From an uncultured Mollicutes bacterium (GTDB lineage: Bacteria; Bacillota_I; Bacilli_A; ML615J-28; CAG-313), in contig UQAI01000032.1 in assembly GCA_900538885.1 (NCBI GenBank), positions 1 to 17,703 on the forward strand: a stretch of 17,703 bases of DNA, given 5' to 3'. Of this stretch, positions 8,072-14,370 are shown in pieces. The notes below the pieces were generated by a model that searched no databases, was not told where the DNA came from, and saw nothing but the letters and a program-made list of their open reading frames with translations. The position numbers and the translations under genes were made by a program. The first letter of the stretch is position 1; the number at the start of each line of letters is the position of its first letter.

Positions 8072-9424
8072 TTATGCAGCTTCGTCTTCTTCCTTGTCAA
8101 GCTTTTCAATTAAGATCTTCTTAATTCTAGTTCCATTTATTTCTAGTACTTTAATATGAATATCATCTATATCTAATTCTATTTGATCTTTAGGTGAAGG
8201 TATTCTATCAATTTTTGAAACTATTAAACCAGCAATGGTGTCATACTCATTGTTTTCTTCATCAAGTTTTAAGTCTAATTCTTGGTTTAATTCATGAATA
8301 GGGATGTTACCAATAATAATATATTTGTTTTCATCTATTTTTGATATAGGGTTTTCTTCTTCATCATACTCATCTAGAATGTTACCTACGATTTCTTCAA
8401 TTAAATCTTCCATCGTTACAATTCCAGAGAATCCACCAAATTCATCCATTAAGAAAGCCATTTGCTCTTTGTTTTCTTTCATCTTTTTGAATAAATCACT
8501 AGCATCAATATATTCATGAACAAAGTAGGCTTCACGCATAATGCTATTTAAATCGATTTTGTCAAGGCTAGAGTCATAACAAGAGTTTAGTAAATCTTTC
8601 GTATTGATTACACCAATGATATTATCACGGTCATCGCGGTATACAGGAATTCTTGTATATTTTTCAGCTAGAATTTTTTTTAAGTTGGTATGAATATCAT
8701 CACTTATATCTATCATAAAAACATCAACACGAGGTGTCATTAAGTCGGTCGCTGTTAAATGATAAAACTTTAATGTTGATTCAATCATTTTGGATTTTTC
8801 TTCATCAACAGTTCCATCTTCAATTCCTTCATTAACGACATCAATAATATCATTATCTGAGATCTTATCTTCTTGCATTCCTTTTTCAACACCTGTAATT
8901 TTTACTACGAGATTTGTACTAGCAGATAGTACTTTAACAAAAGGACTAAATATTGCTTTTATTACTAGTAATATTTTCGCAAATCGCATTGCGGTGGCTT
9001 CAGGATTTCTTAAAGCCACTCGTTTTGGGAATAGTTCACCAAAGATAAGAGTGAAGTAGGAAAGAATAATTGTAATTAATACGGTTGCAATTTGACCACT
9101 ATATGGGATATGAATTTTGTCAAGTACTTTCGCAAAGTCACTTGATAAAGTAAGGGCTGCGGTAGCACTTGAGAAGAATCCCGCTAGGGTAATTCCTACT
9201 TGAATTGTTGATAAAAATTTAGTTTCATCACTACATAGTTTTTCTACTGCTTTTGCTTTTTTGTTGCCATCACTTGCAAGACGTCTAATCTTGTTTTTGT
9301 TAGCTGATACTACTGCCATTTCAGCAGAAGCAAAAAATGCATTAATCAGTGTTAAAACGATAATTAAAATTAACTGCGGCACAAAACTTTCTGGGTCCGC
9401 GTCAGAATCATCATTGTTTTCCAT
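8072..9424 (-). CDS. CNNM/CorC-HlyC family membrane protein with CBS pair
   Basis: 450 residues with the usual three-part plan. A DUF21/CNNM membrane domain occupies about 12-185, including NAFFASAEMAVVS and the FGELFPKRVAL segment. A CBS pair follows (about 226-350, with DLMTPRVDVF and DEFGGFSGIVTMEDLIEEIVG), and a C-terminal CorC_HlyC domain runs from about 365 to 445. Relatives such as MpfA, YhdP and YugS are linked to Mg2+ (or Co2+) export and resistance in Firmicutes; the older name hemolysin is misleading. The ATG start has an AAGGAG ribosome binding site. The gene is preceded by a strong promoter and a 150-nt leader that appears structured, which would suit metal-dependent control, although I could not match it to a known riboswitch. 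Confidence 0.92.
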   Translation of the reverse strand: MENNDDSDADPESFVPQLILIIVLTLINAFFASAEMAVVSANKNKIRRLASDGNKKAKAVEKLCSDETKFLSTIQVGITLAGFFSSATAALTLSSDFAKVLDKIHIPYSGQIATVLITIILSYFTLIFGELFPKRVALRNPEATAMRFAKILLVIKAIFSPFVKVLSASTNLVVKITGVEKGMQEDKISDNDIIDVVNEGIEDGTVDEEKSKMIESTLKFYHLTATDLMTPRVDVFMIDISDDIHTNLKKILAEKYTRIPVYRDDRDNIIGVINTKDLLNSCYDSSLDKIDLNSIMREAYFVHEYIDASDLFKKMKENKEQMAFLMDEFGGFSGIVTMEDLIEEIVGNILDEYDEEENPISKIDENKYIIIGNIPIHELNQELDLKLDEENNEYDTIAGLIVSKIDRIPSPKDQIELDIDDIHIKVLEINGTRIKKILIEKLDKEEDEAA

Positions 9425-9576
9425 TTATTTTATTTCTCCTTTTTATTAAAATATAGGCGCTGGAATAACGATACCTACTCGCCACAATTTACGGTACTCA
9501 GTTTTCTATGTCGTTTCCTTTCCTCTCTCCAAGTTTAAAGTCATATGAGCGGACTAATTATTTAAAACATTTTTGT
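9425..9576 (-). promoter_or_regulatory. Candidate structured 5' leader (riboswitch-like) of the CNNM gene
   Basis: The leader is richer in GC than neighbouring spacers. On the minus strand it offers an AGTC/GACT hairpin (9552-9555 with 9539-9542), a helix of GGA plus AACGA (9518-9511) with TCGTT plus TCC (9471-9462), an inner TACC/GGTA helix (9496-9493 with 9475-9472), and GGCG in that inner loop (9483-9480) able to pair with CGCC (9459-9456) just before the ribosome binding site, which would make a pseudoknot. There is no terminator hairpin, so control would be on translation. I compared it from memory with the ykoK (M-box), yybP-ykoY, NiCo, fluoride, TPP and purine classes and saw no match. 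Confidence 0.4.
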
Positions 9577-9582
9577 AATAGT

Positions 9583-9612
9583 ATTGTACCATAAATTATG
9601 CTATCTTGTCAA
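9583..9612 (-). promoter_or_regulatory. Sigma-A type promoter of the CNNM gene
   Basis: On the minus strand a consensus -35 TTGACA (9607-9612) and -10 TACAAT (9583-9588) with an 18-base spacer. Transcription would start near 9576, about 150 bases before the start codon. Confidence 0.75.
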
Positions 9613-9745
9613 ATATTATTTATCATCATTTTGTAAGTTTATCTAAGATAGTCCATTTTGATTTTTATGTTTCTAATATAACCGGCTTTTTCTGTTTTCT
9701 ATACCACAAATTACTTTTTTCGTCTTATCAAACACCATACTATAC

Positions 9746-9775
9746 AAAAAGGAGCCATATCATTGGCTCCTTTTT
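9746..9775. terminator. Bidirectional intrinsic terminator after the BRO-N gene
   Basis: A perfect 12-bp stem, AAAAAGGAGCCA (9746-9757) with TGGCTCCTTTTT (9764-9775), loop of 6. It has a T run on both strands. It lies 21 bases past the stop of the minus-strand BRO-N gene and marks the left side of the higher-GC block. The spacer 9613-9745 holds nothing else recognisable. Confidence 0.88.
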
Positions 9776-9796
9776 GGCGACAACCGACACATATAT

Positions 9797-10636
9797 TTAT
9801 TTGTCTGTTTTACCATCTTTCACTTCAAGCGCAGGCTTATCACTCGCATTGAGCGGAGAAATTACCGATTGTTCCAACTGACTTTCGATATCCGTTCTTG
9901 CATTTTTTGCTACTTTTCCGCCTCTTTTGGCAATCGTCTTGCTTTCTTCAAATGTATCTGGCCGTTCCCGTTTCGATATCGCCGTCGTCGTAACTTCCGC
10001 AAGCATATTCAGAACAAGTTCGATATTGGTCATATTGTCTCTGAGATTTTCTTTTTTCAGTCCTTTGAGTTCTTTATACTCTTTAACAGATAAGCCACTC
10101 CACGCCTTTGTCATTTCGTTTGTTAAAATCGCGTAATCCTTTTCCTGCTCTATTCCACGCGCTTTCCACTCATCGGTCAGCTCTTTACGCATTTCTATCG
10201 TCTGCAAGCGTTGATTGATCCAACCCTCCGTATAACCTTTGGCTCGGTAAAAATCCGCACCGCGAAGTATCGCCTTTTCGGGATCAGCTATTTCATTGAG
10301 CCGTTCGCTTCCAACCTGTGCCAGCCACATTTTGAACGGCTCTGCTTTCGGCGACGGAATCGACTGCACAAGCCGCAAAACGCCTTTCGTATCAAGACAA
10401 TCGGTCAATCTATTTTTACCGTCTTTTGCCAACATTTTCAAAGCGTTACAACTTGTAACGGTTTCATTTCCTTCATCTTTCAGCCTTTTCTTTAAGACTC
10501 GCCAATATGTTTGAGGATTGGAGCTATCCGTCAAAACTTCGATTATGTCCACAATAGCAAAATACCATTCTTCTTGGTCAGCATTCCACGCCGTGCGGAC
10601 TTGTTTATTCTCAAAAATCTTGATTTTGTTTTCCAT
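9797..10636 (-). CDS. BRO-N domain (phage antirepressor-like) protein
   Basis: A 279-residue protein whose first 115 or so residues read as a BRO-N domain: NKIKIFENKQVRTAW, then EEWYFAIVDIIEVLTDSSNP, then the LTDCLDTKGVLRLVQSIPSP stretch and KMWLAQVGSERL. The C-terminal part is basic and helical, with no motif I can name. BRO-N domains occur in phage antirepressors and in free-standing DNA-binding proteins of gut bacteria, so a DNA-binding or regulatory role is inferred. Base composition is clearly higher in G+C than in all neighbours and it uses CGC, GCC and CCG codons freely, a sign of recent transfer. A good ribosome binding site (GGAAGGA), a strong promoter (10668-10696) and a terminator make it a self-contained unit. 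Confidence 0.85.
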   Translation of the reverse strand: MENKIKIFENKQVRTAWNADQEEWYFAIVDIIEVLTDSSNPQTYWRVLKKRLKDEGNETVTSCNALKMLAKDGKNRLTDCLDTKGVLRLVQSIPSPKAEPFKMWLAQVGSERLNEIADPEKAILRGADFYRAKGYTEGWINQRLQTIEMRKELTDEWKARGIEQEKDYAILTNEMTKAWSGLSVKEYKELKGLKKENLRDNMTNIELVLNMLAEVTTTAISKRERPDTFEESKTIAKRGGKVAKNARTDIESQLEQSVISPLNASDKPALEVKDGKTDK

Positions 10637-10667
10637 ACGATTTTTCCTTCCATCTTATACTGCTTTC

Positions 10668-10696
10668 ATTATACCATTTTTCTTTCGTTTTTTCAA
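10668..10696 (-). promoter_or_regulatory. Sigma-A type promoter of the BRO-N gene
   Basis: On the minus strand -35 TTGAAA (10691-10696) and -10 TATAAT (10668-10673), 17-base spacer, with TGG before the -10 box. The leader is only about 25 nt. Confidence 0.8.
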
Positions 10697-10767
10697 TCGT
10701 TTTTATCGTTATAACAATCAATAAAACAAAAATATTTACGAACTTGCTGTTAGTTCTTACCCTATGT

Positions 10768-10947
10768 TTACTCATCTTCAGATTGCTTGCATGATTGACT
10801 TTTGCTAACTGTTATTTTCGGCAGTCCGCCGACTACTACACGGTCTAAGAACGTGAGATAGATATCGTGTATAAGGTTGACATAGCATCCGTTTTACGGT
10901 ATAGGCTTAAAAATTAACGAAAGAGTGCATGATTCAATGCGATTCAT
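10768..10947 (-). pseudogene. Small 59-codon reading frame broken by an in-frame TAA
   Basis: The frame starts with ATG at 10947, eight bases after a perfect AAGGAG (10961-10956 on the minus strand), and reads MNRIESCTLSLIFKPIP before a TAA at 10896-10894. The same frame then stays open for 41 more codons (beginning NGCYVNLIHDIYLTF, ending SCKQSEDE) to a second TAA at 10770-10768. Base composition is like that of the neighbouring BRO-N gene. I do not recognise the product. The simplest reading is a small gene inactivated by one nonsense change; a 17-residue peptide or a leader is possible. It and the promoter region of the BRO-N gene account for most of the spacer 10637-11058. Confidence 0.35.
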
Positions 10948-10965
10948 ACACTTTTCTCCTTAATA

Positions 10966-10994
10966 TTGATAGAGTCCATAAAATTAGGTGTCAA
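10966..10994 (-). promoter_or_regulatory. Possible promoter of the small broken frame
   Basis: On the minus strand a consensus -35 TTGACA (10989-10994) and a weaker -10 TATCAA (10966-10971), 17-base spacer. A start about seven bases on would leave almost no leader ahead of the AAGGAG site, so either the leader is very short or a different -10 is used. Confidence 0.4.
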
Positions 10995-11058
10995 CTTTTA
11001 CATAAAGTCATAAAGCAAATCATTAAAATACTTATTGTTAGAATTAATTTTCTTTTTT

Positions 11059-11958
11059 TTATTTTGCCTTCTTTCTTAGTAAGTTTACAAGTAAATACGC
11101 GGTGATTAAAAGAATGGTTGAGCCTATTAAAATTATATACATTGTTGGTATGTTTACTACATGACCAAATAGTTTTGGTGTGCAGTCCATACCTACTTTA
11201 ATTTCATTAACTACTTCATTTGTTAGATTTTTTCCCATTTCATTTATAACGCCATTTAAGGTATGGTTTTTAACAAGTGAGGTTCCATATGTACCAGGTA
11301 GAACTGATACTATATTTTGAATGGCAGAACCAAACTGGGCAATAGGCATATATGCGCCGCATATAAAGCCATAACCAGCTGAAACAATGGTTCCAACAGC
11401 AGTTATTTGACCTTGCGTTTTTAAAAAGTTATTAACAAAACATGCAAGGGCAGTCCCAAACATTGAAAGTAGGGTTACATCTAATATTAATAGTAATACA
11501 TCAGTTGTTGACATAAACCATCCATTAATGGCAGTGTAAATGAAACAAGCAACTAAGGCTATTGCATTCACCATTAGGGTTGTTACAAGAGTTCCAAAGT
11601 AATATGATACAGCTAGCGTATGTCGCTTTAAAGGGGTAATTGTTAAATCTTTTAAGACACCTGTTACTTTATCATTTGCCATTAGAGTATTAGAACAAAA
11701 AGCAACGGTTACACAGCATACCGCAAGAAGTGAGGAGGTAAGTTGTCCACTTACAGCTCCATTTATTACTTTGTTCATATTAGGAAAAGTAAATCCTTCT
11801 GGGAAACATTTTTCAAATGAATCACGGTAAACATTTGCAAGAAAAGTCGCATAAAGGACTAAAAGGATTATTGGGGTAATAAGTGAGGTAAATAGCATAC
11901 CTTTATCTTTAAAAAACATTTTTATGTTTCTTTTTGTTAATGCGAGAAATGTTCCCAT
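11059..11958 (-). CDS. ABC-2 type transporter permease
   Basis: A 299-residue integral membrane protein of the ABC-2 class. It opens with a short cytoplasmic stretch (LALTKRNIKMFFKDKGMLF), then an anchor helix, a large outer loop (about 45-85) and five more hydrophobic segments, with the typical GVLKDLTITPLKR stretch between. It starts one base after the stop of the ATPase gene, with GGAGG just ahead of the ATG, so the two are co-translated and should pair as a two-component exporter of the DrrAB/NatAB kind. The substrate is unknown; drug, ion, lipid and peptide exporters all use this architecture. No clear terminator follows. Confidence 0.9.
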   Translation of the reverse strand: MGTFLALTKRNIKMFFKDKGMLFTSLITPIILLVLYATFLANVYRDSFEKCFPEGFTFPNMNKVINGAVSGQLTSSLLAVCCVTVAFCSNTLMANDKVTGVLKDLTITPLKRHTLAVSYYFGTLVTTLMVNAIALVACFIYTAINGWFMSTTDVLLLILDVTLLSMFGTALACFVNNFLKTQGQITAVGTIVSAGYGFICGAYMPIAQFGSAIQNIVSVLPGTYGTSLVKNHTLNGVINEMGKNLTNEVVNEIKVGMDCTPKLFGHVVNIPTMYIILIGSTILLITAYLLVNLLRKKAK

Positions 11959-11959
11959 C

Positions 11960-12868
11960 TTAATTACCTCCTACAAGTTTTTTACCAGTTACCGAAAGAA
12001 AAACATCATCCATTTTGCCTTTAGTAATTTCAAAGTCTGTAAATAATGAAGGGTTATTAATTACTAGTTCTCTTGCTTCTACTGTATCTTTTACCGATAC
12101 TCTAAATGCATCTCTTAATGCTTCATATGGTTTACCAAGTTTTTTGATTTCTTCTTCACTTACATTATAAATAGTAACAAAGTCACCAGTATATTTATTT
12201 TTTAGTTCTAATGGAGTTCCTTCAGCTACAATTTCACCACTATCAAGGATTACAACATAATCTGCATCAACGGCTTCTTCCATATAGTGAGTAGTTAAAA
12301 ATACTGTCATTTTTTCTTGTCTACGTAAATTATCAATAGTTTCCCATAGAAGTTTTCTAGTTTGTGGATCTAGTCCGGTTGTTGGTTCATCTAAGATTAA
12401 AATTTTAGGTTCATGAATTAAAGCACGGGCTACATCAATTCTACGGCGCTGTCCCCCAGATAGTTTAGATACGGTTCTATTTAATATGTCTTTGAAATTT
12501 AGCATTTCAGCAAGTTTGTAGATTCTTTCTTTGGCTTTTTTACCTGTAATATTATAAAGGCTTGCTCTTGTCATTAAGTTTTCCATAACATTTAATGCCC
12601 CATCTAAAACTGAATTTTGAAAAACAACACCAAGATCCTTGCATATCTCACTCATATTTGTATCAATGTTTTTACCATTAATAATAACTGTGCCATCATC
12701 TTTTGCGAGTACTCCACACATAATGGAAATTGTAGTACTTTTGCCAGCTCCATTTACCCCTAAAAAGGCAAATAGTTCTCCTTTTTTTACTTTAAATGAT
12801 AAATCTTTTACAGCTACTACTTCCTTAAATTCTTTATGTAAATGGCTTATCTCAATTATATTTTCCAT
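11960..12868 (-). CDS. ABC transporter ATP-binding protein, DrrA/NatA type
   Basis: From the chosen ATG at 12868 it is 302 residues long. Walker A GVNGAGKST is at 37-45, the Q-loop glutamine at 84, signature LSGGQ at 136-140, Walker B ILILDEP at 156-162 and the switch histidine at 194 (TTHYMEEA). A C-terminal extension of about 80 residues resembles the DUF4162-type tail common in this group. The frame is open further upstream to 12967, but that part overlaps ogt; the ATG at 12868 has an AAAGGA ribosome binding site and lies one base after the ogt stop. It energises the ABC-2 permease encoded next. All motifs are intact. Confidence 0.93.
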   Translation of the reverse strand: MENIIEISHLHKEFKEVVAVKDLSFKVKKGELFAFLGVNGAGKSTTISIMCGVLAKDDGTVIINGKNIDTNMSEICKDLGVVFQNSVLDGALNVMENLMTRASLYNITGKKAKERIYKLAEMLNFKDILNRTVSKLSGGQRRRIDVARALIHEPKILILDEPTTGLDPQTRKLLWETIDNLRRQEKMTVFLTTHYMEEAVDADYVVILDSGEIVAEGTPLELKNKYTGDFVTIYNVSEEEIKKLGKPYEALRDAFRVSVKDTVEARELVINNPSLFTDFEITKGKMDDVFLSVTGKKLVGGN

Positions 12869-12869
12869 T

Positions 12870-13403
12870 TTAGTTTTCCTTTCTATAATTTTTAGGATAT
12901 TTATATTTTGAAGTGTCTTGCCCTTCATGGTTAAGTAACCACACCTTATTATCAATTCCACCACCATAACCAGTAATGTTACTGTTTTGTCCCATTACCC
13001 GGTGACACGGAATAATTATGCAGATGGGATTCCAACCTACGGCTCCACCAACAGCTTGGCTTGACATTTTTTTAATATTTCTATTTTTAGCGATTATTTT
13101 AGATATATCGTTATATGTTACTATTTTACCATAAGGGATATTTTTCATGACATTTATAACTTCTTCACGGAAAGGTGTTAAGTCATTAATCTTGTATTTT
13201 GGCGTAAATTCTGGGTCTTTACCACTAAAGTATATATCTAACCATTTGGTAGTATCATCAAAGATTTGTAAATCTTGTTCGACGATTTTTTCCTTATGTT
13301 TTAGTTCATCATTACTCTTTTCAAAACATAATCCTGTTAAATTTGTTCCATCACTTTTCATAATAATGATACCACATGGACTTTGATATTTTCTAAAATA
13401 CAC
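12870..13403 (-). CDS. ogt: Methylated-DNA-[protein]-cysteine S-methyltransferase
   Basis: A 177-residue O6-alkylguanine-DNA alkyltransferase of the Ogt/AdaB type, which removes alkyl groups from guanine by suicide transfer to its own cysteine. The acceptor is Cys133 in IIPCHRVMG. The helix-turn-helix part that enters the DNA minor groove is visible in IPYGKIVTYNDISKIIA (89-105) and in SSQAVGGAVGWNP, and the closing GYGGGIDNKVWLLNHEG is typical. The start codon is GTG, supported by an almost perfect AAGGAAGGTGAT ribosome binding site. It is the first gene of a coupled operon with the ABC ATPase and permease, a pairing I cannot explain functionally beyond a general stress or toxicity theme. 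A promoter lies at 13476-13504. Confidence 0.94.
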   Translation of the reverse strand: MYFRKYQSPCGIIIMKSDGTNLTGLCFEKSNDELKHKEKIVEQDLQIFDDTTKWLDIYFSGKDPEFTPKYKINDLTPFREEVINVMKNIPYGKIVTYNDISKIIAKNRNIKKMSSQAVGGAVGWNPICIIIPCHRVMGQNSNITGYGGGIDNKVWLLNHEGQDTSKYKYPKNYRKEN

Positions 13404-13429
13404 TATATCACCTTCCTTTATTATTTTCT

Positions 13430-13457
13430 ACGTTTAACAAATTCATCTGTTTAACGT
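13430..13457. repeat. Imperfect inverted repeat in the ogt leader (possible operator)
   Basis: ACGTTTAACA (13430-13439) and TGTTTAACGT (13448-13457) are inverted copies with one mismatch, separated by 8 bases. They lie between the predicted ogt transcription start and its ribosome binding site, where a repressor could act. Confidence 0.4.
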
Positions 13458-13475
13458 ATCACTAATCGTATCGTC

Positions 13476-13504
13476 ATTATACTACAATTAACTAAAATTA
13501 TCAA
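13476..13504 (-). promoter_or_regulatory. Sigma-A type promoter of the ogt-ABC operon
   Basis: On the minus strand -35 TTGATA (13499-13504) and -10 TATAAT (13476-13481), 17-base spacer. The leader to the GTG start is about 65 nt. The rest of the spacer, 13505-13660, is very AT-rich and shows nothing else I can support. Confidence 0.7.
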
Positions 13505-13665
13505 TAAATTACGAAAATATTTGATTATTTAATATGTTGAAAACTTATAATGATTTACATAATTACTTCATCTTTATTATATCAAATAATACTCTAATCT
13601 ATATTTAGTTATAAATTAATGTATTTATATTATTATGCACACTTTAAATATTCTATTTACATACT

Positions 13666-13704
13666 AAAATGATAAGCTACTTACCAAGTATGACTTATCA
13701 TTTT
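13666..13704. terminator. Hairpin terminator after the NUDIX gene
   Basis: A perfect 11-bp stem, AAAATGATAAG (13666-13676) with CTTATCATTTT (13694-13704), contains an inner stem TACTT/AAGTA (13678-13682 with 13686-13690). It begins four bases past the NUDIX stop codon. The T tract is short on both strands, so efficiency is uncertain. Confidence 0.6.
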
Positions 13705-13707
13705 AAT

Positions 13708-14100
13708 TTATAGACTATTAATTAAAAATACTAATATCTTTTTATCTGCTTCTGCAAAATCAATATTCATTAATTCTTCTTTTTTAACCCATTTATAATC
13801 TATATGTTCTTTTAATACTAGGTGATCTAACAATGAGCACTTATACACATGCATTGTAATAGAAAAAGTATTATACTCATGATTTACAGTTGTAATGTAT
13901 TTTTCAACTACAACTTCCCCATCTAGTTCTTCTTTTATCTCTCTTTTTAATGCTTCTTCTTTAGTTTCACCTGGTTCTATTTTGCCACCAGGAAATTCCC
14001 ATTTATAGGCACACTCTCCTTTTGGTCCTCTTTTTGAACAAAATATTAAACCATCTTTTTCAATTACCGCAGCAACAACTTCATAATGCTTTTTATTCAT
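13708..14100 (-). CDS. NUDIX hydrolase, MutT-like (d)NTP pyrophosphohydrolase
   Basis: 130 residues from the chosen start. The Nudix box runs from G39 to about residue 61 (GGKIEPGETKEEALKREI, then KEELDGEV), with the metal-binding R53, E54, E57 and E58 all present; the box glycine is shifted by one residue (D60-G61). The preceding CSKRGPKGECAYKWEFPGG and the overall length fit MutT-type enzymes that hydrolyse oxidised or unusual nucleoside triphosphates to monophosphates. An upstream in-frame ATG at 14127 would overlap the preceding frame; the ATG at 14100 has GAGGAG eight bases before it and was chosen. It overlaps the upstream fragment by 8 bases (ATGAATAA), so it was probably translated by coupling to that gene when the gene was whole. 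Confidence 0.88.
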   Translation of the reverse strand: MNKKHYEVVAAVIEKDGLIFCSKRGPKGECAYKWEFPGGKIEPGETKEEALKREIKEELDGEVVVEKYITTVNHEYNTFSITMHVYKCSLLDHLVLKEHIDYKWVKKEELMNIDFAEADKKILVFLINSL

Positions 14101-14278
14101 TGTTAGTCTCCTCACTTGGCACTTCAAAGTCTAAGAAATATTCTTCTTCTACTTCATGATCCAAAATAATATCAAACGTTAATGTGTCAAATTCATTATT
14201 TTTTGTTTCACGCATATTGGTAAATTTACCTGTGCCAAAATATGTAAAAGGTAATGTTACACCATCTCTACTTTTCAC
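14093..14278 (-). pseudogene. C-terminal remnant of a larger protein (probably DUF3427-type helicase)
   Basis: The 61-residue open frame begins with GTG and has no ribosome binding site. Its sequence (DGVTLPFTYFGTGKFTN, then FDIILDHEVEEEYFLDFEVP) looks like the end of a large protein. I recognise the pattern as resembling the C-terminal DUF3427 region found behind DEAD/DEAH helicase domains; this is from memory and unconfirmed. The frame stays open only to a TAG about 50 bases upstream, and no helicase motifs occur in the 92 bases before the DUF3578 gene, so the body of the gene is gone. Its stop overlaps the NUDIX start, preserving the old operon junction. Confidence 0.5.
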
Positions 14279-14370
14279 TTTTTTGAATTTACAACATAAA
14301 CAACGTATAAAATATATTTTCTGCTATTATTACACTACAAACAAATGCATAATCACTTAATACATTAGTT

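Noticed and set aside
9425..9576. Leader assigned to M-box (ykoK), yybP-ykoY, TPP or glmS classes
   Set aside because: Short look-alikes (CTGAG, CCAGCG, AGCGCC) occur, but the conserved cores of those RNAs are absent, so only an unassigned structured leader is claimed.
9606..10724. Several long plus-strand open frames opposite the BRO-N gene and its flanks
   Set aside because: They lack ribosome binding sites, give low-complexity Phe/Ser-rich translations, and are explained as antisense of a GC-richer gene.
10611..10775. A 54-codon minus-strand frame starting MSKHRVRTNSKFVN with a hydrophobic stretch
   Set aside because: It has no usable ribosome binding site, overlaps the BRO-N gene start, and its second half is the BRO-N promoter read as codons.
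10923..10954. Imperfect hairpin GTGCATGATTC/GATTCATACAC as a terminator after the ABC-2 permease
   Set aside because: It has two mismatches, no T tract, and coincides with the start of the small broken frame.
12869..12967. N-terminal extension of the ABC ATPase to 12967
   Set aside because: The extra 33 residues overlap ogt and lie before the natural family start; the ATG at 12868 has a proper ribosome binding site.
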